A stretch of DNA of 64,000 bases from positions 321,746,175-321,810,174 of the forward strand of contig NC_085136.1 in NCBI RefSeq assembly GCF_035046485.1, written 5' to 3'. The position numbers and the translations under genes are program-made. The stretch comes from Aedes albopictus (taxonomy: Eukaryota; Arthropoda; Insecta; Diptera; Culicidae). The notes beneath the pieces were generated by a model. That model was not told the origin of the DNA. It saw only the letters and a program-made list of their open reading frames with translations, and ran no database searches. Each line of letters starts with the position of its first letter. Positions within the stretch are counted from its first letter, which is position 1. Of this stretch, positions 55,134-64,000 are shown one piece after another.

Positions 55134-57660
55134 AAGTCTTTTCTGGAAAAGACTAGAGTTATTTCTACAAGAGTTCGGAAGTATCTACTGAAAGTTTTTG
55201 GAAGCCTTCTCCAGCAGCCTCTCCTGAAAGTGCTCAGCAACCTCTTCTGAAAAGGAGAGAGATACTTCTTAAAGTGTCTAGAAGCTTCTATTGGAAGTCT
55301 CCTTAAGCCTCTTCTGGAAGTGTTCAGAAGACTCCTCTGGAAGTGTCCAGAAGACTCTTCTGAAAGTGTTCAGAAGACTCTTCTGGAAGTGTCCAGAAGA
55401 CTCTTCTGGAAGTGTCCAGAAGCCTCTTCTGGAAGTGTCCAGAAGCCTCTTCTGGAAGTGTCCAGAAGCCTCTTCTGGAAGTGTCCAGAAGCCTCTTCTG
55501 GAAGTGTCCAGAAGCCTTTTCTGGAAGTGTCCAGAAGCCTCTTCTGGAAGTGTCCAGAAGACTCTTCTGGAAGTGTCCAGAAACCTCTTCTGGAAGTGCC
55601 CAGAAGCCTCTTCTGAAAGTGTCCAGGAGCCTCTTCTGGAAGTGCCAAGAAGCCTCTTCTGGAAGTGTCCAGAAGCCTCTTCTGGAAGTGTCCAGAAGCC
55701 TCTTTTGGAAGTGTCCAGAAGCCTCTTCTGGATGTGTCCACAAGCCTCTTTTAGATCTGTTCAGAAGCCTTTTTTGAAAGTGTCCAGAAGCTTCTTATGG
55801 AAATGTCCAGAAGCCCATTCTGGAAGTATCCAGAAGCCTCTTATGGAAGTGTCCAGAAGCCTCTTCTGGATGTGTCCACAAGCCTCTTTTAGATCTGTTC
55901 AGAAGCCTTTTTTGAAAGTGTCCAGAAACTTCTTATGGAAATGTCCAGAAGCCTCTTCTGGAAGTGTCCAGAAGCCTCATCTGGAAGTGTCCAGAAGCCT
56001 CTTCTGGAAGTGTCCAGAAGCCTTTTCTGGAAGTGTCCAGAAGCCTCTTCTGGAAGTGTCCAGAAGACTCTTCTGGAAGTGTCCAGAAACCTCTTCTGGA
56101 AGTGCCCAGAAGCCTCTTCTGAAAGTGTCCAGGAGCCTCTTCTGGAAGTGCCAAGAAGCCTCTTCTGGAAGTGTCCAGAAGCCTCTTCTGGAAGTGTCCA
56201 GAAGCCTCTTTTGGAAGTGTCCAGAAGCCTCTTCTGGAAGTGTCCAGAAGCCCATTCTGGAAGTATCCAGAAGCCTCTTATGGAAGTGTCCAGAAGCCTC
56301 TTCTGGATGTGTCCACAAGCCTCTTTTAGATCTGTTCAGAAGCCTTTTTTGAAAGTGTCCAGAAGCTTCTTATGGAAATGTCCAGAAGCCCATTCTGGAA
56401 GTATCCAGAAGCCTCTTATGGAAGTGTCCAGAAGCCTCTTCTGGATGTGTCCACAAGCCTCTTTTAGATCTGTTCAGAAGCCTTTTTTGAAAGTGTCCAG
56501 AAGCTTCTTATGGAAATGTCCAGAAGCCTCTTCTGGAAGTGTCAAGAAGCCTCTTCTGGATGTGTCCACAAGCTTCTTCTGGATGTGTCCTGAAGCCTAT
56601 TCTGGAAGAATCCAGAATCCTTTTCTAGAAGTGTCTAGAAGCTTCTTCTGGAAGTGACCAGAAGCTTCTTCTGGAAGTGTCCAGGAGTCTCTCCTAGAAG
56701 TGTCCAGAAGCCTCTTCTGGAAGTGCCCAAAAACCTCTTCTGGAAATGTCCAGAAGCCTCTTCTGGAAGTTTCGAGAAGCCTCCTCTGGAAGTCTCGAGA
56801 AGCCTCTTTTGGAAGAGTCTAGAAGCCTCTTCTGGAAGTGTCCAGAAAGCTCTTCTAGAAGTGCCAAGAAGCCTCTTCTGGAAGTGTCCAGAAGCCTCTT
56901 CTGGAAGTGTCCAAAAGGCTCTTCTAGATGTGTCCCGAAGCCTCTTCTGGATGCGTCCACAAGCCTCTTCTGGATGTGTCCACAAGCCTCTTTTGGATCT
57001 AACCAGAAGCCTCTTTTGAAAGTGTCCAGAAGCCTCTTATGGAAGTGTCCAGAAGCCTGTTCTGGAAGTGACCAGTAGCCTTTTCTGGAAGTGTCCAGAA
57101 GCCTCTTTTGGTAGCGGTCAGAAGCTTTCACTGGGAGAGTTCATAAGCCTCTATTGGGAGCATTCAGAAATCTCTTCAAGTATAATTCAGTAGCATCTCC
57201 TTGAAGCCTCTTCTGGAAGTGTCCAGAAGCCTCTTCTGGAGATGTCCAGTAATCTTTTCTGGAGGTGTCCAGAACCCTTTTCTAGGGGTGTCCATAATCC
57301 TTTTCTTGAGCTGTCCACAAGCCTCTTTCAGATTCAACCAGAAGCCGCTTCTGGAATAATCCGTTAACTTCTACCGAAGGTGTCTAGAAGCCTCTGTTTG
57401 AGATATCCAGATGCCCCTTCTGAAAGCGTCCATAAACCTCTTTTGGAAATGTCAAAAAGCTTCTTCTGGAAGTGTGCAGAATGCTTTTCAGGAAGCGTCC
57501 AGAAACCTCTCTGTTCTGAAGCCTCGTCTGAAAATGGTCAGAGGCCTATTTCGGAAGTGTGCATTTGCCTCTGTCTGGAAGCCTCACCTGGAAATGTCCA
57601 GAAGCCTCTTCTAGATGTGTTCAGAAGCCTCTTCTGGAAGTGTCCAGAAACCTCTTCTGG
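55134..57660. repeat. 23-bp hairpin minisatellite, reverse orientation (about 109 units)
   Basis: The unit core is CTTCTGGAAGTGTCCAGAAG followed by CCT, the reverse complement of the 51.8 kb unit. The marker AGATCTGTTC occurs at about 55753, 55891, 56328 and 56466, so spacings are 138 bp (6 units) and 575 bp (25 units): higher-order duplication. From about 57120 on, units are decayed. Plus frames of up to 353 codons are a consequence of the stop-free unit. Confidence 0.95.
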
Positions 57661-59215
57661 ATGAGGCTCCTGGATACTTCAAAAATGGATTCTGGGCATA
57701 TCCAGAAGAGGCTTCTTGGCACTTCTAGAAGAGCCTTCTGGAAACTTCCAGAAGAGGCTTGTGAACATTCCCAGGGAAGGCTTCTGAACACTTAAATGGC
57801 TTCTGGACACTTCCAAAAGTGATTTCTGGACACTTCCAGAAGAGACTACTGGACACTTCCAGAAGAGGCTTTTGGACACTTCCAGAATAAGCTATTGAAC
57901 ACTTCCAGAAGAGTCTTCTGGACACTTCCAGGAGAGGCTTCTGGGCACTTCCAGAAGAGGCTTTTCGACACTTCCAAAAGTAGCATCTGGGCAGTACTGG
58001 AAAAAGCTTCCAAACACTTACTAAGAGACTTCTGGACACTTCCAGAAGAAGCTTTTGGACACTTCCAGAATAACCTTCTGCACACCTTCAGAAGAAGCTT
58101 CTGGACACCTCCAGAATAGGCTTCTGGACACCACCAGAAGAGGTTTCTGAAGGCTCTTTTTTAAGTGTCCAGGAGCCTTTCCTGGAAGTGCTTCTGGACA
58201 TTTCCAGAAGAGGCTTCTGGACATTTCCAGAAGAGGCTTCGGGACGCTTCCAGAAGAGGCTTCGGGACACTTCCAGAAGAGGCTTCTGGACACTTCCAGA
58301 AGAGGCGTCTGGACACTTCCAGATGAGGCTTCTGGACACTTCCAGAAGAGGCTTCTGGACACTTCCAGAACAGGCTTCTGGCACTTCCAAAAGAGGCTTC
58401 TGGACACTTCCAGAAGAGGCTTCTGGAGACTTACAGAAGAGGCGACTGGACATTTCCAGATGAGGCTTCTGGACACTTCCTGATGCCTCCCTTGGACATT
58501 TCCAGAATAGGCTTCTGGACACTTCCAGAATATGCTTCTGGACACTTCCAGAATAGGCTTCTGGACGCTTTCAGAAGAAGCTTCTCGACACTTCCAGAGA
58601 GGCTTCTGGACACTTCCAGGGAGGCTTTTGGACACTTCCAGATGAGGTTTCTGGACACTATCAGAAGAAGCTTCTGGACACTTCTAGAAGAGGCTTCTAG
58701 ACGCACCCAGAAGAGGCATTTGAAACCTTCAAGAAGAAGCTTCTGGACACTTCAAGAAGAGATTTCTGGACACTTCCACAAGAGGCTTCTGGACACTTCC
58801 AGAAGAGGCTTCTTCACTCATCCAGAAGAGGCTTCTGGACACTTCCAGAAGAGGCTTCTGGACACTTCCAGAAGTGGCTTCTGGACACTTCAAGAAGAGA
58901 TTTCTGGACACTTCCACAAGAGGCTTCTGGACACTTCCAGAAAAGGCTTCTTCACTCATCCAGAAGAGGCTTCTGGACACTTCTAGAAGAGGCTTCTGGA
59001 CACTTCCAGAAGAGGCTTCTGCACACTTCCAGAAGTGGCTTCTGGACACGTCCAGAAGAGTCTTGTGGACTCTTTCAGAAGAGGCTTCCGGACACTTCCA
59101 GAAGAGGCTTCTGGGCACTTCCAGAAGAGGTTTCTGGACACTTTCAGAAGAGGCTTCTGGACACTTCCATAAGAAGCTTCTGGACACTACCAGTAGTTGC
59201 TTTTAAATACTTTCG
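57661..59215. repeat. 23-bp hairpin minisatellite, forward orientation (about 66 units)
   Basis: The same unit as at 51.8 kb, CTTCTGGACACTTCCAGAAG plus AGG. The orientation flips from the preceding array within about 20 bases at 57.66 kb. A 122-bp block with TTCTTCACTCATCCAGAAG is duplicated (about 58809 and 58948). Confidence 0.95.
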
Positions 59216-59229
59216 AAAAAGGCTTCTGG

Positions 59230-59440
59230 ACACTTTGAGCACAGTCTTCTGGAAACGTCCAGAAGCTTTTTCTGAAAGTGTCCAGAATCTTCTTTTGGAG
59301 CTGTCCGGAAACCTCTTCTAGAGGTGTCCAGAAGCCTCTTCTGGAGGTGTCTGGAATTGTCCATGAAAGTCTCCAGAAGCCTGTCATGTAAGTATCCAGA
59401 AGTCTCTTCTGGAGATGTCCAGAGGTGTCCAAAGATTTTT
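59230..59440. repeat. Short reverse-orientation segment of the 23-bp array
   Basis: CTTCTGGAGGTGTCCAGAAG-type units appear in reverse orientation again after the forward array, in decayed form. This is a second switch of orientation. Confidence 0.7.
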
Positions 59441-60394
59441 TTTTCTGAAATAGTTCAAAAGCTTCCTTCGAAGGAGTTCTGAAGCTTCTTATACAGGCGA
59501 ATAGAGGTTCTTTATGACGTAGACCTCATCTTACTTTCCAATTTGTCGTGGAACAACCAAACACTTGCAAACATCGTCTGACAGTTGCCACCGAGGAAAC
59601 GAATTCCATCTCAGTCAGGCTAGTCATGGAAAACAGCAAAAAACAGAAAACAAAACTGCGTTCCGTTTCGAAATTGAATCCGATTTGGGGCGGCTCAATT
59701 TGGATACAAACACGCTCTAGAGACACAAATAAGCAGCAGTAGATTCGCCTGCCCGACGACCAGGATGAGTTGAAATCGCAACTTTCCGAATGTGGATGGA
59801 TGCCCGAGTTTTGCCACCGAAAAGATAACCGAGTTGATTTTTTCATTTCGGCTTCGAATTTCCACTGCTGTGATGGTGGTGGCGATGTGGCTTGAGGCTA
59901 CCCAGGATGATGTTTTCCTTTTTGAGCTGCTGCTGCGACTGCTGCTGTTTCGTGATTAGCGAAGGACTCCGGCCCGGAAGGACGTGGCGGAGCTGAAGAA
60001 CGGGCGAAGGCAGCGAAAGGATGGATCAATGTAGGGGCCGAAATCACTCTTACCCAACCGGGCGGGCTAGGAGGGATCGTTTGTATTCTTTTGGAATCGA
60101 TTCATTATTCAGCGCGGAAGCATCCATCCATCAGGCAGCAGTTTGGTAGGATACGGACACACCAAAGTGGACAGACGAAGATGGACATTTCTCTAAAGTG
60201 CTGCCAATGCTGCGACGAAGACGTTCCATTATGTTTGATTGGATTCTTGTGAAGATTCATTATTGCATTGATTCCGGTTTTTCCAGTTGAATCAAGCGTG
60301 GGAATGGTCATCCATTTTGCTTGATGAGCTATCAATATAAGCTGAGAGGACTTATATTTTTCAGTACGTAAAGAAATAACGATTTTCAAAATAT
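59441..60394. other. Intronic sequence, no assigned feature
   Basis: Ordinary sequence with a CTGCTG microsatellite at about 59927-59950; short frames show no domain. Confidence 0.4.
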
Positions 60395-61430
60395 TGAAAT
60401 GCTTCTCATAAGAACCTTGGAAGGCTTCTCATCAGGAGCTTGAAGGCTTCTCATCAGAAATTTAGAAGGTTTCGCATCAGAAGCAAAGAAGGCTGCTAAT
60501 CAGAAGCCTGAAAGGTTTCTTATTAGAAGCTTGCTAGGTTTCTCATCAGAAGCTTGGAAGGCTTCTCATCAGAAGCGTGGAAGGCTTCTCATCAGAAGCG
60601 TGGAAGGCTTCTCATCAGAAGCTTGGAAGGCTTCTCATCAGAAGCTTGGAAGGCTTCTCATCAGAAGCTTGGAAGGCTTCTCATCAGAAGCTTGGAAGGC
60701 TTCTCATCAGAAGCTTGGAAGGCTTCTCATCAGAAGCTTGGAAGGCTTCTCATCAGAAGCTTGGAAGGCTTCTCATCAGAAGCTTGGAAGGCTTCTCATC
60801 AGAAGCTTGGAAGGCTTCTCATCAGAAGCTTGGAAGGCTTCTCATCAGAAGCTTGGAAGGTTTCTCATCAGAAGCTTGGAAGGCTTCTCATCAGAAGCTT
60901 GGAAGGCTTCTCATCAGAAGCTTGGAAGGCTTCTCATCAGAAGCTTGGAAGGCTTCTCATCAGAAGCTTGGAAGGCTTCTCATCAGAAGCTTGGAAGGCT
61001 TCTCATCAGAAGCTTGAAACGCTTCTCATCAGAAGCTTGGAAGGCTTCTCATCCGAGCTTGGAAGGCTTCTCATTGGAAGCTTGGAAGGTTTCTCATCAG
61101 AAGCTTGGAAGGCTTCTCATCAGAAACTTGGAAGGCTTCTCATCCGAGCTTAGAAGGCTTCTCATCGGAAGCTTGGAAGGTTTCTCATCAGAAGCTTGGA
61201 AGGCTTCTTATCAGAAGCTTGGAAGGCTTCTCATCAGAAGCTTACAAGACTTCTCATCAGAAGCTTACAAGGCTTCTCATCAGAAGCTTGGAAGGCTTCT
61301 CATCAGAAGCTTGGAAGGCTTCTCATCAGAAGCTTATAAGGCTTCTTATCAGAAGCATGGAAGGTTTTTCATCATAAGTTTAGACGGCTTCTCATCAGGA
61401 TCTTGACAAGGTTTATCTCATCAAAACTAC
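60395..61430. repeat. 23-bp hairpin minisatellite (about 44 units)
   Basis: The unit core is GCTTCTCATCAGAAGC (6-bp stem, CATC loop) with TTGGAAG. It is highly uniform at 60540-61015 and variable at both ends. It resembles the reverse complement of the 5.5-7.5 kb unit. Frames of up to 291 codons on the plus strand follow from the stop-free unit. Confidence 0.95.
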
Positions 61431-62920
61431 AGAAAAGTGTGAATCCTTCAATCAATTTCTTTCGTAAACCTCCAATCCATAAAGCAACCAAAGAGCCCTT
61501 TCCCAGCTATCACCCAAGTGAAATAAATCGAAAGCAAAACTGCAAACATCACAGCTTTCACTTCCTTTCTGTGCTGCTACGTAAGAACCAAGGTTTTTCT
61601 GTACATTCATCCCTTTCTCCCTGTGTCGGTCGGGACGGGAGAACGCAATACAAGATTGATGAGCAGTTTATACCGCCATCGATCGAGTCATTGATTCGCT
61701 CGTTCTAGTGAATGAGTGAGACAGCTTACCTCACCGGCGTGAAAGAAAGGGAACCAGACTAGGTAAAATGGATCGCCCGCCTGGTTCGCCCTTTGTGCTT
61801 TCAATCATTTCATACAGGAGTGGAGGCTGCTGGCTGCTAGAGTGCCAGCCAGGACTGAGGTAACGGAAAGATTCTGGAACGACGAGGGTGGAATTCGGTC
61901 CAGTCATGCTTCAACAAAAGATGAGAAATAAGACCTGATTTGCATTTTTGCTACTCTCGGTCTCTCTGTCTCTCTCTCTGTCTATCCCCACGTGTGTGTC
62001 CGAATCGACAAAAGCCACAAAAAGATCTTTCGGGATTGGCTAGGACGCTCTGATGTGGGGGGTAGGAAGCTGGTGGTTGCATCACCTACTAGCCTAGAAA
62101 ACCGAAGAAATGGCCCAAAGGTGATGGACTGCTCTCTAGTTCGGTTTGAGAAATGGAAATTCGAATGCTCTTTAGGCCCTCAAGGTAAAAGTCGGTGAGC
62201 TGCTCTCAATGAAATATTTAAATTAATTACTTTTGCTGCTCTCTTCGGCTTTCAGGTTTCTGTCGGTTGATCCTTGCGGCTGGGAAATTCGTAGAATGAC
62301 TAGTCTTTTCTAGTCAATCACTGCCAGCTTTGGAGCCTACGGGGGATTCGGTTCTGAATTAGCATCTCCGAGAAGGGAGGGATGGGTCTCCACCCCTCTT
62401 CTGGCTTTTGTGTGTCGGTGATTGTGATAAATGAACACTTCCGATCGAAAAACAGGAATTGACTAGTCATAAAACAAATTTATGACGACAGGCCGCACCA
62501 AATTGAGTTATTGATTTTCAATTTCCATTCAAATTAATGGAGAAAATGGGCTTTGCAGTGCTTCGGTATGCAAAATTTCCCAGCATACCTCCCTTTGTCC
62601 CAGCAGTACCCAGTCTGATGTGATTCCACTGGGACAGATAAGCAAGACCTTTCCTGCTCTGTACATCTGTAACTGCTTCCGGAATAGGAAAAGTGAAAGC
62701 AAAAGGACGAAAATTAAAACTACTGCCGAGTTGTTCCTTCTCGGGGAACCCTTTTTGTCCGGAGAGTAGCTGACTAGGGAAATCCCATTAAGTAAGGTCA
62801 TACGTGAGGAGATAAACCTTCCTCAGACACTGCAACTATCGGTCTAGAGCTGGCAGCAGAGTGTATAAACATGTGTAGCTTTTTACCTCGAAGCAAGCCA
62901 TGAACAGCTTTTTACCAGCA
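61431..62920. other. Intronic or intergenic sequence, no assigned feature
   Basis: TCTCTC microsatellite at about 61958-61985. No exon, tRNA or transposon end is recognised; a 90-codon minus frame at 62529-62801 shows a hydrophobic run but no splice support. Confidence 0.4.
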
Positions 62921-62924
62921 GCTT

Positions 62925-64000
62925 AAAACCTCTCTCATCAGAAGCTTGAATCGCTTCTCATCGGAAGCTTCTTATCAGAAGCTTAAGAAGCTTTTAATCA
63001 CAAGCTTGAGAAGCTTTTCATCAGAGGCTTGAGAACATTCCCATCAGAAAACTGAAAAGCTTCTCTCGGAAGCTTCTCATCGGAAACTTCAGAAGTTTCA
63101 CATCAGAAGCTTGAGAAGCTCCTCATCAGAAACTTTAAAAGCTTCTCATCAGAAACTTAAAAAGCTTCTCATCAGAAGCTTAAGAACTTCTCATCAGAAG
63201 CTTAAGAAGCTTCTCATCAGAAGCTTGAGAAGCTTCTCTTAGCAGCTTCTCATCCGAACCTCGAGAAGCTTCTTATCAGAAGCTTGAGAGGCTTCCCATC
63301 GGAAGCTTGAGAAACTTCCCATCAGAAGCATGAGAAGCTTATCATATGAAGATTGAGAAGCTTCTCTTAGAAACTTCTCGTCAGAAGCCTTAGAAGCTTC
63401 TCATCAGAAGCCTTAGAAGCTTCTCATCAGAATATTATAAAGTTTTGCAGTTTTTCATCAGAACTTAAGAAGCTCCTCATCAGAAGCTTTAGAAGCTTCT
63501 CATCAGAAGCTTAAGAACTTCTTATCGGAAGCTTGAAAAGCTTCTCATTAGAAACTTGAGGAGCTACTCATCAGAAGCTTGAGAAGCTTCTCATCAAAAG
63601 CTTGAGAAGCTTCTCATAAGAAGCTTGAGAAGCTTATCATAAGAAGATTGAAAAATTTCTCTTGAAACTACTCATCAGAAGCCTTAGAAGCTTCTCATCA
63701 GAAGATTATAAAGTTTTGCATCAGGTGCTTGAGAACCTTCTTATCAGAGCCTTGAGAAGCTTCTCATCAGTAGTTTGAGACGCTTCTCATCAAAAGCTTA
63801 AGAAACTTCTCTTCAGAAGCTTGAGAAGCTTCTTACCAGAAGCTTTAGAAGTTTCTCATCAGAAGATTGGGAAGCTTCTCATCAGAAGCTTGAGAAGCTT
63901 TTTTCAGAAGATTGTCATCAGAAGCTTGAGAAGCTTCCCATCAGAAGCTTGAGAAGCTTCCCATCAGAAGCTTGGAAGCTTCCCATCAGAAGCTTGAGAA
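62925..64000. repeat. 23-bp hairpin minisatellite, divergent, runs off the window
   Basis: Core GCTTCTCATCAGAAGC with TTGAGAA, an older relative of the 60.4 kb array. Unit length varies (deleted and partial units), and uniformity rises toward 64000. The array continues beyond the window. Confidence 0.9.

Noticed and set aside
55291..61406. Frames with repeated SSGSVQKPLLEVSRSLFWK-type or SSEAWKASHQKL-type peptides
   Set aside because: The same explanation: three overlapping frames of a 23-bp unit.
51780..64000. CRISPR-like appearance of short repeats
   Set aside because: Units are directly adjacent with no unique spacers, and the window is clearly eukaryotic.

Overview
This is eukaryotic, non-bacterial DNA: AT-rich, intron-dominated and full of transposons. 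The Penelope-like elements, degenerate non-LTR retrotransposons, TA-flanked and 8/9-bp-flanked MITEs, a Feilai-like tRNA-derived SINE and very long introns together suggest a culicine mosquito, most likely Aedes. That assignment is inference; no marker gene for the species lies in the window.

Only one host gene could be assembled. Three minus-strand exons (53912-53702, 37667-37501 and 5320-5259) join with matching splice phases and encode the C-terminal end of a single-pass membrane protein: a juxtamembrane stretch, one transmembrane helix, a basic stop-transfer segment, an acidic cytoplasmic tail and a stop codon. The upstream exons, with the ectodomain, lie beyond the right edge. The two complete introns are about 32.2 kb (5321-37500) and 16.0 kb (37668-53701), so nearly everything else here is intronic, or 3' flanking below about 4.2 kb.

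The introns are packed with tandem arrays. Most have a 23-26 bp unit that contains a short inverted repeat (TTC...GAA arms), so each monomer can fold as a hairpin: 5.54-7.55, 24.25-26.49, 33.68-36.99, 39.5-40.2, 41.3-43.8 and 45.3-46.7 (degenerate), 51.8-52.96, 55.13-57.66, 57.66-59.2, 60.4-61.4 and 62.9-64.0 kb. Simpler arrays are a nearly perfect 9-bp array (28.06-29.37 kb) and an 11-bp array (37.09-37.43 kb). The 23-bp arrays on the two sides of the transmembrane exon are in opposite orientation, and another orientation switch lies at 57.66 kb.

Between the arrays are mobile elements. From left to right: a decayed Penelope-like element (0.4-3.5 kb) split by a MITE; a SINE at 9.5-9.95 kb; inverted-repeat elements at 10.4-12.1 kb; a non-LTR reverse transcriptase interrupted by a 3.1 kb inverted-repeat element (13.5-17.05 kb); a 2.5 kb TA-flanked element with a nested insertion (17.08-19.62 kb); a 1.0 kb foldback (20.5-21.5 kb); a second Penelope-like copy reduced to its GIY-YIG domain between inverted termini (21.7-23.0 kb); a hAT-like mosaic (43.9-45.1 kb); and a 3.7 kb inverted-repeat element (47.0-50.7 kb) carrying a LINE fragment and a small frameshifted ORF. 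The long open frames across the tandem arrays are best read as by-products of stop-free repeat units, not proteins.
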